Part shown: one piece after another, positions 40,800-48,953 of the stretch
Layout of the letters: each line of letters begins with the position of its first letter
Position numbering within the stretch: position 1 is the first letter of the stretch
Source of the DNA: Sphingomonas mollis
Lineage (GTDB): Bacteria; Pseudomonadota; Alphaproteobacteria; Sphingomonadales; Sphingomonadaceae
Assembly: GCF_016427505.1 (NCBI RefSeq)
Contig: NZ_JAELXS010000001.1
Coordinates: 1 to 64,000 of the forward strand
DNA: 64,000 bases
Reading direction: 5' to 3'
Notes under the pieces: model-generated
The model's database searches: none
What the model was told of the DNA's origin: nothing
The model's input: only the letters and a program-made list of their open reading frames with translations
Position numbers and translations under genes: made by a program

Positions 40800-40864
40800 T
40801 ATATTATGCGGGTCTCGACAGGCCCCGCGTTCAGCCGGGGTTTACGGCGGTCTGACATAGGCCG

Positions 40865-42190
40865 GTGGTGGATGGTCTGAGACTTGTGATTCTGGCGATG
40901 GCCCTGTGGCTGTCCGCATTCCCCGCCTCGGCACAGATCGTTGCACCCGTGCATGTCCAGACGGTGAACGAGGCGATGGCACAGGATGCCGCCGCCTATG
41001 CCGCGCGTCACGGCGTACCGCTGGACGAGGCCGTCCGTCGCCTGCGGGCGGAGGCCGACACCGTGGCGACCGCCGATGCGCTGGCGATCGAATTTGCCGA
41101 CCGGATCGTGGGGATCGCGATCGAGCATGATCCCGCGTTCCGCCTGATCGTGCGGCTGACCGGCACCGATCCCGTGCCGAGCCGCATCGTGCCGGCGGGT
41201 GGCATGACGGTGCCGGTGATCTTCCGCCCCGGCCTGCCCGCGACGCATGCGCAACTGGTCGCGGCGATCAGCGCGTATCAGGCGGGTATCCGGGGGGCGC
41301 TGTCCACGCCGCCGGGCATCGGCGTCGATCCGCGTACCGGCGAACTGGTGGTGTTCGTGTCGCGGCGCGATGCCGATCGCGACGGTCCCGCGACGCTGCA
41401 GGCGCGGTTCGCGGCGATGACCGGCGTGCCGGTTCGCGTCCGCGTCGTCGATCGCCCGGAACTGGACATGGCCGACCCCGTCATCGCGGGCGGCGCGCGC
41501 GTCGTCGGGATCAGCCCGGTCGATGGCCGCCGGTATCTCTGCACGGCCGGCTTCACCGTGACGGACGGCACGCGGGTGGGCATCGCGACCGCCGCGCATT
41601 GCCCCGATACGCTAGGCTATGTCGATCCGGCGGGTGGCCCGGAGATACCGATGCCGATGGTCGGGCAATGGGGCTGGGGGTATCAGGACGTGCAGGTGAA
41701 CCTGTCGCCCGGCGCGGTCAGTCCGTTATTCTATGCCGACACCGCCAAGACGCTGGCGCGGCCCGTCACCGGTCAGCGGCGGCTCGCCAATACCCGCGCG
41801 GGCGAGACCGTCTGCCATCGCGGCGAGCGGACCGGGTATAGCTGTGCCGAGGTCGAACTGACCGATTTCGCCCCGGCTGGCGACCTGTGCGGTGGCGCCT
41901 GCCTGCCGACGTGGATTACGGTGGGTGGCCCGACCTGCAAGAACGGCGACAGCGGCGCGCCGGTGTTCGCTGGCACCGTTGCCTTCGGCCTCGTCAAGGG
42001 CGGCACGTACCGCGCGGATGGCAGCTGTGCGTTCTATTTCTATATGTCGACGGACTATCTGCCGGAGGGCTGGTCGCTGGTCCGTGCCGTCCTGCCGGCC
42101 GCCGCCGACCCTGACCCTTCGCCGCCTCCGGCGTCTCTCCCATCGGGAGAGGGAAGGGGCCCGCCCGGCGCAGTCGGATGGGAAGGGTGA
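40865..42190 (+). CDS. Secreted chymotrypsin-fold serine protease with long N-terminal region
   Basis: Exported protein of up to 441 residues. The signal peptide ends near PASAQ. Residues ~30-205 form an uncharacterised region resembling the propeptide of streptogrisin-like enzymes. The protease domain has H245 (ATAAHC), probable D275 (GYQDVQVN) and S363 (CKNGDSGAPVF). Eight cysteines in this domain suggest disulfides. The last ~25 residues (from PSPPPASLPSGEG) are encoded by a palindromic repeat and are probably recent. Start GTG at 40865 or 40868. No linked substrate genes. Confidence 0.82.
   Translation: MVDGLRLVILAMALWLSAFPASAQIVAPVHVQTVNEAMAQDAAAYAARHGVPLDEAVRRLRAEADTVATADALAIEFADRIVGIAIEHDPAFRLIVRLTGTDPVPSRIVPAGGMTVPVIFRPGLPATHAQLVAAISAYQAGIRGALSTPPGIGVDPRTGELVVFVSRRDADRDGPATLQARFAAMTGVPVRVRVVDRPELDMADPVIAGGARVVGISPVDGRRYLCTAGFTVTDGTRVGIATAAHCPDTLGYVDPAGGPEIPMPMVGQWGWGYQDVQVNLSPGAVSPLFYADTAKTLARPVTGQRRLANTRAGETVCHRGERTGYSCAEVELTDFAPAGDLCGGACLPTWITVGGPTCKNGDSGAPVFAGTVAFGLVKGGTYRADGSCAFYFYMSTDYLPEGWSLVRAVLPAAADPDPSPPPASLPSGEGRGPPGAVGWEG
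42125..42190. repeat. Palindromic repeat forming the 3' end of the protease gene
   Basis: CTCTCCC-atc-GGGAGAG (42135-42151) followed by a GC-rich GGGCCCGCC segment and GGGAAGGGTGAGGGCG, a layout seen in alphaproteobacterial repetitive palindromes. The protease reading frame runs through it and stops at its end. Confidence 0.6.
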
Positions 42191-42215
42191 GGGCGACCGT
42201 CTAGACGTGATCCGG

Positions 42216-43622
42216 TCACGCCAATGTCGCGTGCGCCATGCGCAGTTCCGCGACGAAGCGCGCATATTCCTCTTCCGCCTGCGCCTTGTCGGGCAGGCGG
42301 AGGAGGTAACTGGGGTGGACAGTGATCCACGCCGCGCCGCCGCCGGGGAGTTGCATCTCGCGACCACGCTCGCGACCGATCGTCATCGTCTTGCCGAACA
42401 GCGACCGCGCCGCCGTCGCACCCAGCGCCACGGTGACCTGCGGTTTTATCAGCATCTGTTCCTGTTCGATCCACCAGCGGCAGGCGTCGATCTCGCCGGT
42501 GCCGGGCTTGTCGTGGATGCGGCGCTTGCCGCGCTGTTCGAACTTGAAATGCTTGACCGCGTTGGTGACGTAGACGCGCGACCGATCGACGCCCGCCTCG
42601 GCCAGCGCACGGTCGAACACCTGTCCCGCCGGGCCGACGAACGGGCGCCCGGCCAGATCCTCCTGATCGCCGGGTTGCTCGCCGACGAACATCAGCGGCG
42701 CATCGACCGGCCCCTCGCCGAACACCGTCTGCGTCGCGGGTTTGTAGAGCGGACAACGGGTGCAGCCCATCGCCTCCTCGCGCAGGGCATCCCACGCGAT
42801 TTGGCTGTTGCCGCCGATGCCGCCATGATGGTCCTGCGCGCGTGCCGTCTCGATCATCCGCACCTCCCGTGCCTGTGCGCCTGCCAGCAATTGCGGCACC
42901 AGCGCGGTTTCGGGCATGTTCTTCCAGTATTTGCGCGGCATCTCCTTCAACATCGCGCCCACCTTCACGCGGGCGGGGTTGAAGATGCTGGCATAATAGG
43001 TCTTCCACACCTCTTCGACCGGATCGCCGTCGGGCGCATCCGCCTTGGTCGCGCCGGGGCCTTCGGTCAGCGCCTTGCCGTCCCAATGGATCGATACCTC
43101 AGGCGTCAGGATCGACCAGCGCATGATGGCGAAGCGGTTGACGAAGAACGCGGCGTTGGCGCGGACGATGTGGTGGTCCGGTTCAAACCACGCGACGAAG
43201 CGCTTGTCGCCGCCGTCCTCGACCTCGCGGAAGCGCAGGAAGGCGCGCATCTTGTGGATGTCGCGGCGGACCTGCTTGGCGATGACGTCGAGGCGCTTCA
43301 TCAGCGGATCGGCGCGATCCTCCATCAGCCCGCGCTCCAGACGCAGGCGGGTGAGCAGCGTGTAGAGCAGGGCGAAGCGTTGCGGCTCGTTCGACAGGAT
43401 GACGCTGCGCGCCAGATCGAGGAAGGCGCGGGGGACGGAGAAGCCGGGGGAGGCGGCGGGAGCAGGGGGGCGGCCGTTGCCCTCACCCGCGAACAGGTCG
43501 GTCGGCTGATCGCCGACCTGCCAGATCACGTCGTCGGGCGGCACCTGTTCCGCCGCCAGCCCGCGCGCCGCATCGCGCCACGTATCGAAGTCGTCGGGTT
43601 CGGACAGCGTGACGACGCGCAT
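42216..43622 (-). CDS. udgX: UdgX-type uracil-DNA glycosylase with N-terminal DUF4130 domain
   Basis: A 468-residue fusion. Residues ~1-240 match DUF4130 (VEEVWKTYYASIFNPARVK, MPRKYWKNMPET). Residues ~275-468 are a family-4-like uracil glycosylase with C287 and C290 (CTRC) and C381 as visible cluster cysteines. GEQPGDQED is at 314-322, and HPSYLLR at 436-442. The UdgX hallmark loop KRRIH is present (366-370); its His (H370) forms the covalent uracil-DNA link in characterised UdgX. ATG at 43622 is preferred over a TTG at 43628. It sits two bases after the stop of the radical SAM gene. Confidence 0.93.
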   Translation of the reverse strand: MRVVTLSEPDDFDTWRDAARGLAAEQVPPDDVIWQVGDQPTDLFAGEGNGRPPAPAASPGFSVPRAFLDLARSVILSNEPQRFALLYTLLTRLRLERGLMEDRADPLMKRLDVIAKQVRRDIHKMRAFLRFREVEDGGDKRFVAWFEPDHHIVRANAAFFVNRFAIMRWSILTPEVSIHWDGKALTEGPGATKADAPDGDPVEEVWKTYYASIFNPARVKVGAMLKEMPRKYWKNMPETALVPQLLAGAQAREVRMIETARAQDHHGGIGGNSQIAWDALREEAMGCTRCPLYKPATQTVFGEGPVDAPLMFVGEQPGDQEDLAGRPFVGPAGQVFDRALAEAGVDRSRVYVTNAVKHFKFEQRGKRRIHDKPGTGEIDACRWWIEQEQMLIKPQVTVALGATAARSLFGKTMTIGRERGREMQLPGGGAAWITVHPSYLLRLPDKAQAEEEYARFVAELRMAHATLA

Positions 43623-43624
43623 CG

Positions 43625-44881
43625 TCAAGCCGCGAACAATTCCAGTTGCTGCTTTTTCGGCGCGACGATCGGCCTGATCTCCGCCCGGTCCGCCAGCACT
43701 ACCGGCCGCCAGTCCTCGGTCACGATGAACGGTCGCAGCTTGGCGATCGAGACGGTCAGCCGGGCGACGTCGTCAAGCCGCAGCTTGCGCCAGCGGCGGC
43801 TGGTGAGAATGCCGTTCACCGCTTTCACGCCCAGACCCGGCACGCGGAGCAGCAACTCGCGCGGAGCGCGGTTCACGTCGACGGGGAAGCTGCCGCGGAA
43901 TTTCAGCGCCCAGGCCAGCTTGGGATCAATGTCGAGCGGTAACATTCCCGTTGCGTCGTCGGCGGCGGCGACCACCTCCTGCGGGGTGAATTCGTAGAAA
44001 CGCATCAGCCAGTCGGACTGATACAACCGGTGTTCGCGCATGAGCGGCGGGCGTTGCAGGGGCAGGACGGCGCTCGCATCCGGGATCGGACTGAACGCCG
44101 AGTAATAGACCCGGCGGAGACCGAAGCGATCGTAAAGGGTCGATGCCTTCGTCACGATGTCGCCGTCCGTCGCGGCATCGGCGCCGACGATCATCTGGGT
44201 CGACTGGCCGGCGGGGGCGAAGCGGGGGGCGGACTTGTAGCGCTTCACGGCGTCCTTGTTGTCGACGATCGCGGTCCTGTTGGCCGCCATCGCACCTTCG
44301 ATGCGGGCGCCGTCCTTCTCCGGCGCCAGCCGCTTCAGGCCGCCCGCGGTGGGCAGTTCGACGTTGATCGACAGGCGGTCGGCGTGGAGGCCAGCCTGAT
44401 GCACGAGTTCGGGGTCGGCATCGGGGATCGTCTTCAGGTGGATATACCCCCTGAAATTATGATCCTCGCGCAGAGAGCGGGCCACCTCGACCATCTGCTC
44501 CATGGTGTAGTTGGAGGAGCCGATGATGCCGGAAGAGAGGAACAGCCCCTCGATGTAGTTACGGCGATAGAAGGAGAGCGTCAGGTTCACGACCTCTTGC
44601 GCCGTGAAGCGGGCGCGGCGGACGTTCGAGCTTTTGCGGTTGATGCAGTAATGGCAGTCGAAGATACAGCTGTTGGTCAGCAGGATTTTCAGCAGCGAGA
44701 TGCAGCGGCCATCGGGCGCATAGGCGTGACAGATGCCCATACCCTCGGTCGAGCCCAGCCCCTTGCCGTCGCGGCTGTTACGCTTGGCGGTGCCCGACGA
44801 TGCGCAGGAGGCGTCGTACTTCGCCGCATCCGCGAGGATCGCCAGCTTCTCCCGGGTATCAAGCTGCGCCATCTGTTCCAT
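43625..44881 (-). CDS. Radical SAM protein of the putative DNA repair/modification family (TIGR03916-like)
   Basis: A 418-residue protein. The radical SAM cluster motif is C72-X3-C76-X2-C79 (SCIFDCHYC), preceded by ILADAAKYDASCASSG, typical of this family. A helix-hairpin-helix DNA-binding motif lies at 343-360 (LLLRVPGLGVKAVNGILT). The last residues, KKQQLELFAA, contain QLELF, close to the bacterial sliding-clamp motif QL[SD]LF. No reaction is established for the family. It is upstream of, and probably co-translated with, udgX. ATGs at 44914 and 44872 are alternative starts. Confidence 0.9.
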   Translation of the reverse strand: MEQMAQLDTREKLAILADAAKYDASCASSGTAKRNSRDGKGLGSTEGMGICHAYAPDGRCISLLKILLTNSCIFDCHYCINRKSSNVRRARFTAQEVVNLTLSFYRRNYIEGLFLSSGIIGSSNYTMEQMVEVARSLREDHNFRGYIHLKTIPDADPELVHQAGLHADRLSINVELPTAGGLKRLAPEKDGARIEGAMAANRTAIVDNKDAVKRYKSAPRFAPAGQSTQMIVGADAATDGDIVTKASTLYDRFGLRRVYYSAFSPIPDASAVLPLQRPPLMREHRLYQSDWLMRFYEFTPQEVVAAADDATGMLPLDIDPKLAWALKFRGSFPVDVNRAPRELLLRVPGLGVKAVNGILTSRRWRKLRLDDVARLTVSIAKLRPFIVTEDWRPVVLADRAEIRPIVAPKKQQLELFAA

Positions 44882-44997
44882 GTACGTTCTGCCACCGGCC
44901 GGGGCAAGGCACATGGGTTAACGGGTCGTGGATCGGGCTGGAGGGAACGGCGCGCGGGATAATGCGCTTTGCCGGCGTCGAAAACCGGGAGATTATC

Positions 44998-45750
44998 ATG
45001 CGACGGATCGGACTGGCGGCGTTGGGCCTGTTGGCGGCGACACCCGCGAGCGCGGAGACGTTCATCGACGTGTTCGCCGGCCGGTCGTTTCCGGAAAACA
45101 CGCGCGCCACGCTGACCGCCGGCGAGGCGCGGATCAACGGTACGATCGTGCCGGCCGAATTGCGCGTCGATGTCGAACGACTTCGGCCGACCAATTCCAC
45201 CATCTATGGCGTGCGGCTGGGCCACTGGTTCGGCAATATCGGCCTGGCGATCGACGCCTCGACGCTCGATCCCGACGTGAAGCGGCAGACGATCCGCGCG
45301 ACCGCCAATCTGCGGTTCGACGAGTCGGTGTTCGGCGAGCAGATCACGATCGATCCCGGCCGGTCGGTGGCGGTCGATATCCCCCGCATCACGGTGCCGA
45401 CCACCGCGACGGTGGCCGCGCTGGCGATGGTGCGCGTGCCGATCGGCGCGGCGTCAGCGCGGCCGCAGGGCCGGATCGCGCCCTATGCCTTTGCCGGGCC
45501 GGTCTATCTGGTCACCGACTCGGATATCTCGGGCAACTGGGGCCTGCGGGCGGGCGGCGGCGTGATGTTGCCGCTGACGCGCAATCTCGCGCTGTTCGGC
45601 GAGTATCGGTACACGCGCGTCGCCGCCGATGCGGTGGCCGGGCGGATCGGCGGCGAGGCGATGGGCGTCACCGGATCGACCGGCGATATTCGCGTCGACC
45701 TGAACGTGCGCAACCACAGCGCGATCGGCGGGCTGAGTTTTAGTTTTTAA
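44998..45750 (+). CDS. Outer membrane beta-barrel protein
   Basis: An exported protein of 250 residues. The signal peptide ends near TPASA. Alternating hydrophobic strands fill the rest (LAPLT-like turns are absent; examples are IYGVRLGHWFGNIGLAID and LALFGEYRYTRVAAD). The final IGGLSFSF is a typical barrel C-terminus with terminal Phe. The length suits an 8-stranded OmpA/OmpW-like barrel. A GGGAG site precedes the ATG, which overrides upstream in-frame starts. Function is not recognised. It is divergent from the radical SAM gene. Confidence 0.8.
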   Translation: MRRIGLAALGLLAATPASAETFIDVFAGRSFPENTRATLTAGEARINGTIVPAELRVDVERLRPTNSTIYGVRLGHWFGNIGLAIDASTLDPDVKRQTIRATANLRFDESVFGEQITIDPGRSVAVDIPRITVPTTATVAALAMVRVPIGAASARPQGRIAPYAFAGPVYLVTDSDISGNWGLRAGGGVMLPLTRNLALFGEYRYTRVAADAVAGRIGGEAMGVTGSTGDIRVDLNVRNHSAIGGLSFSF

Positions 45751-45753
45751 CAC

Positions 45754-45829
45754 CGTCATTGCGAGCGTAGCGAAGCAACCCAGGGCAGCGCGTCACGCCC
45801 TGGGTTGCTTCGCTACGCTCGCAATGACG
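45754..45829. repeat. Palindromic intergenic repeat, type A copy 5
   Basis: The cleanest type A copy: CGTCATTGCGAGCGTAGCGA pairs almost perfectly with the right arm ending TACGCTCGCAATGACG. It starts three bases after the beta-barrel stop codon and ends before the convergent thioredoxin gene. Confidence 0.9.
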
Positions 45830-45875
45830 GATGGACCTGCCGCTTAAACGGATTCGGCCTCAGCCGGGTCTGCGG

Positions 45876-46610
45876 TTACGCACCGGCGTTCTTCAGCGCC
45901 GTTTCCAGCTGCGGCCATGTCACCGTGTTGGCGATGGTGTTGCCGTTGATGATGAAGGTCGGCGTACCGGTGACGGTGCCGTTCTTCGTCGCGGTTTCGG
46001 TGGGCTTGGCGATCGCGTCGATGCGCGCCTGGCTGGTCAGGCACTGGCGGGCCTGCGTTTCGGGAATGCCGCGTTGCTTGATGAAATCGACCGCGCCCAT
46101 CGCATCGGCGATCGATGTGATCTGCTGGACCGGCGACTGCGCCTGCAACGCCTGTTGCTGTGCCGGGGTCAGCGCCTGCAGCTTGTCGAGGAACGCGCTC
46201 TGGTTGGCATAGGTCTGTTCGAGGATCGGGAAGAACGCCGCCGTGCTGCCGCAGGTGCCAAGCAGGCTGAGCACCAGATCGGGGGCGCCGTGGACCAGAT
46301 AGTCGCGGAATTCGAAGCTGACCTTGCCCGTCGAGACGTAATTGTTGGTCAGCGGCTGGAACCCCTCCCGCGCGAAGGCGCCGCAGGTGGGGCAGGTGCG
46401 CGCACCATATTCGACCAGCTTGATCGGGGCATTGGGGTTGCCCATCAGATAGCCTTCGGACGTCTTGGTCACCGTTTCGGTCCAGCTCTGGCCGGCGGGT
46501 GCCTTTACCGCGGCGACGGGTGCGGCGGCGGTCGTGTTGCCGCCGTCGCCACTGCCCGAACAGGCAGCGAGCGAGAGGGCGGGGGCGATGAGGGCGAGGG
46601 CGTACTTCAT
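45876..46610 (-). CDS. DsbA-family thioredoxin, predicted lipoprotein
   Basis: Envelope thiol oxidoreductase-like protein of 244 residues. The signal peptide ends in LSLAAC with C17 as lipidation site. The active site is C73-P-T-C76 (GARTCPTCGAF). The cis-Pro loop is TGTPTFIINGN. An AGGAG site precedes the ATG. It follows a second DsbA-like gene by 14 bases and probably shares its operon. It resembles the DsbA/Com1-like thioredoxins of alphaproteobacteria. Partner and direction of thiol exchange are unknown. Confidence 0.88.
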   Translation of the reverse strand: MKYALALIAPALSLAACSGSGDGGNTTAAAPVAAVKAPAGQSWTETVTKTSEGYLMGNPNAPIKLVEYGARTCPTCGAFAREGFQPLTNNYVSTGKVSFEFRDYLVHGAPDLVLSLLGTCGSTAAFFPILEQTYANQSAFLDKLQALTPAQQQALQAQSPVQQITSIADAMGAVDFIKQRGIPETQARQCLTSQARIDAIAKPTETATKNGTVTGTPTFIINGNTIANTVTWPQLETALKNAGA

Positions 46611-46624
46611 GAAGGCTCCTGGCT

Positions 46625-47311
46625 TTAACGGGCGCCGGCGGCGCGCAATTGCGGTTCCAGCTGCGTCCAACCGACATTGGGGACGAGCTTGCCGTTGAGG
46701 TAGAAGGTGGGCGTGCCCTGAAGATCGGCGGGCACGGTGGCGCTGAGCGCCAGCAGCTTGTCGGTCGCCGCCTTGTCCGCGAAACACGCCGCGATCGCGG
46801 GATCGGACAGGCCGCGCGCCTTGACGATCGCGGTCAGGCCGGCGGCATCGGCGAGCTGCCGGATCGCGACCGGTTGCGGCATCGCCTGCAGCTTGTCGGC
46901 ATTGGCCTGCGCATATTCGGCACCCTTTTTCAGCCATGCATCCTGACCGGCCATCACCGCCGCATGGGCACCGGCAAAACCGCGCGGGCCGGCGCAGCGA
47001 GCCAGGATCGCGGCACCCAGATCGAGCGGATCGCGCACCAGATGCCGCACCTCGAAGCTGGTCGAGCCGGAACGGATCATCTGGCCCTTCAGCACCGGCG
47101 CCGATTCGTTCGAGAAATGCGCGCAGTGCGAACAGGTATAGCTGGCCCATTCCATCAGCTTCACGTGCGCCGCCGGATTGCCGATGACATAGGCGCCGTC
47201 GGGTTTCATCGTCGCGGTCGCCGACCAGTCGCGCGTCGGCGTGGCGGCGGTGAGCATCGGGGCAAGGAACAACAGGCCGGTCAGGGCCGCCATATTGGGG
47301 ACGAAGCGCAT
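46625..47311 (-). CDS. DsbA-family thioredoxin, soluble periplasmic form
   Basis: A 228-residue exported protein with signal peptide (about residues 1-23). The active site is C60-S-H-C63 (SYTCSHCAHF). The cis-Pro loop is QGTPTFYLNGK. Its active-site dipeptide (SH) differs from its downstream neighbour (PT), so the two may have different redox potentials. Its ATG overlaps the DUF721 stop (TGATG), placing it in an operon DUF721-dsbA-dsbA. Confidence 0.9.
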   Translation of the reverse strand: MRFVPNMAALTGLLFLAPMLTAATPTRDWSATATMKPDGAYVIGNPAAHVKLMEWASYTCSHCAHFSNESAPVLKGQMIRSGSTSFEVRHLVRDPLDLGAAILARCAGPRGFAGAHAAVMAGQDAWLKKGAEYAQANADKLQAMPQPVAIRQLADAAGLTAIVKARGLSDPAIAACFADKAATDKLLALSATVPADLQGTPTFYLNGKLVPNVGWTQLEPQLRAAGAR

Positions 47312-47844
47312 CAGGATACCTTTGGCAGGCCCCGCGTCGCGGCGACGCCGGCGGCGAGGGATTCGAGAACGGCACGCAGTTCGGGATCGACGATCGCCTT
47401 CAACCCCTCACCCATTTCGACGGGGACGTCGACCGGCCGGATCGCCGCCGGGCCGCGCCGGATGGATGCGGCGATCACCTCGCCCTGCCGGATCTGGATG
47501 CGCGCGACGGCGGCATAGCCGAAGAAGCGGTTCACCCGCTCCACGATCTCCGGGATCACGTGCTGGATCATCGGCGCATGGGCGCCACGCACGGTAAGGG
47601 TCAGCGTGCCGTCCTGTTTCTGCCCGACCGGGAAGCGCAGCGATTCGGGCGACGATGCCCGCGCCAGCCGTTCACCGACGATCTCCGACCAGCGGCTGAC
47701 GATCGAGGACTGGACGAAGCCGAACCGGCGAAAGGCGACGCCGCCCACTTCGGGCAGCAGTTCGGCCACCGCGCGCGATCGGTTGGAACGCTGCGGTTCG
47801 GTGGTCTTGCTGCCGGACGTGGGGGCGCGGAGGCGCTTGCTCAT
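47311..47844 (-). CDS. DUF721 (DciA-like) protein
   Basis: A 177-residue protein of the DUF721/DciA family, which in several bacteria loads or assists the replicative helicase DnaB. Visible family features are SRWSEIVGERLARASSPESLRF and LTLTVRGAHAPMIQHVIPEIVERVNRFFGY. DUF721 proteins often have a disordered part; the first ~25 basic residues fit that. The ATG at 47844 or 47856 is possible. It is divergent from mutY, whose start lies within 30 bases. Confidence 0.85.
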   Translation of the reverse strand: MSKRLRAPTSGSKTTEPQRSNRSRAVAELLPEVGGVAFRRFGFVQSSIVSRWSEIVGERLARASSPESLRFPVGQKQDGTLTLTVRGAHAPMIQHVIPEIVERVNRFFGYAAVARIQIRQGEVIAASIRRGPAAIRPVDVPVEMGEGLKAIVDPELRAVLESLAAGVAATRGLPKVS

Positions 47845-47870
47845 GCCGCGTGCCATGCCATAGCAGCGGC

Positions 47871-48953
47871 GTGGACGCCAAGCGCTCTTCTGCGGCCGAT
47901 CGCGTGCCGGACCATCTATTGGCGTGGTACGACGTCGCCGCCCGCGACCTGCCGTGGCGGGCGCGGCCGGGCGAGGTCGCCGACCCGTACCGCGTGTGGC
48001 TGTCCGAGGTGATGCTGCAGCAGACGACGGTGGCGACGGTGCGGCCCCGATTCGCACAGTGGGTGGCGCGGTGGCCCGATATCGCCAGCCTGGCCGCCGC
48101 CGACGAGGCGGACGTGATGGCCGCGTGGGCGGGGCTGGGATATTACGCCCGCGCCCGCAATCTGGTGAAGGCGGCGCGCGCGGTGGTGGCGGATCATGGC
48201 GGCGCGTTTCCGCGTACCGAGGCGGCCCTGCGCGCGTTGCCGGGGCTGGGCGCCTATACCGCCGCGTCGGTGGCGGCGATCGCGTTCGGCGAACAGGCGG
48301 TGGTGGTCGATGCCAATGTCGAGCGGGTGGTCGCCCGGCTGTTCGCGATCGAAACGCCGCTGCCCGCCGCGCGCCCCGCGATCCGCGCCGCCGCCGCGAC
48401 GATCACGCCGCGGGCGCGGGCGGGCGATTTCGCGCAAGCGATGATGGATCTGGGCGCGACGATCTGCACCAGCCGTCGCCCGCGCTGCCTGCTCTGTCCG
48501 ATCCGCGTCGATTGCCGGGCGCATGCCGAGGGTATTCAGGAACGACTGCCGGCCAAGGCGGCCAAGCGCGCCAAGCCGCAGCGGCACGGTACGATCTTCT
48601 GGCTGGAGCATGACGGCCGGGTGCTGCTGGTGCGGCGGCCGGACAAGGGCCTGCTGGGCGGAATGCGGGCGTTGCCGACCGGGCCGTGGAGCGACGAGCC
48701 GCCGGGGCTGGCGGAGGCGCCGGTCGCGGCGGACTGGCGCTGGCGGCCGGAGCGGGTCGCGCATGGCTTCACGCATTTCGATCTCGATCTGGCGCTCGCC
48801 ACCGCCGAGCCTGCGTGGCTGGCCAACGACGTAACCGGCGACGTGGCGGGCGAGTGGTGGCCGATCGACAATCTGGATTCGGCCGGATTGCCCACCTTGT
48901 TCGCAAAGGCCGCGAGGGCCATCATCGATCCCGTCTCCAGGAGTACCGCATGA
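47871..48953 (+). CDS. mutY: A/G-specific adenine glycosylase
   Basis: Base-excision enzyme of 360 residues that removes adenine opposite 8-oxoguanine. Catalytic residues are E46 (WLSEVMLQQTTV) and D147 (VVVDANVERV) in the helix-hairpin-helix region LPGLGAYTAASVAAIAFGEQ. The iron-sulfur cysteines are C199, C206, C209 and C215, in the C-X6-C-X2-C-X5-C spacing. A Nudix-like C-terminal domain reads GFTHFDLDLAL. The start is a GTG (47871); an upstream GTG at 47850 would overlap the DUF721 gene. Its stop overlaps the next ATG. Confidence 0.95.
   Translation: MDAKRSSAADRVPDHLLAWYDVAARDLPWRARPGEVADPYRVWLSEVMLQQTTVATVRPRFAQWVARWPDIASLAAADEADVMAAWAGLGYYARARNLVKAARAVVADHGGAFPRTEAALRALPGLGAYTAASVAAIAFGEQAVVVDANVERVVARLFAIETPLPAARPAIRAAAATITPRARAGDFAQAMMDLGATICTSRRPRCLLCPIRVDCRAHAEGIQERLPAKAAKRAKPQRHGTIFWLEHDGRVLLVRRPDKGLLGGMRALPTGPWSDEPPGLAEAPVAADWRWRPERVAHGFTHFDLDLALATAEPAWLANDVTGDVAGEWWPIDNLDSAGLPTLFAKAARAIIDPVSRSTA

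Noticed and set aside
41892..43997. 701-residue open frame on the plus strand
   Set aside because: Antisense to udgX and part of the radical SAM gene, both with strong motifs.
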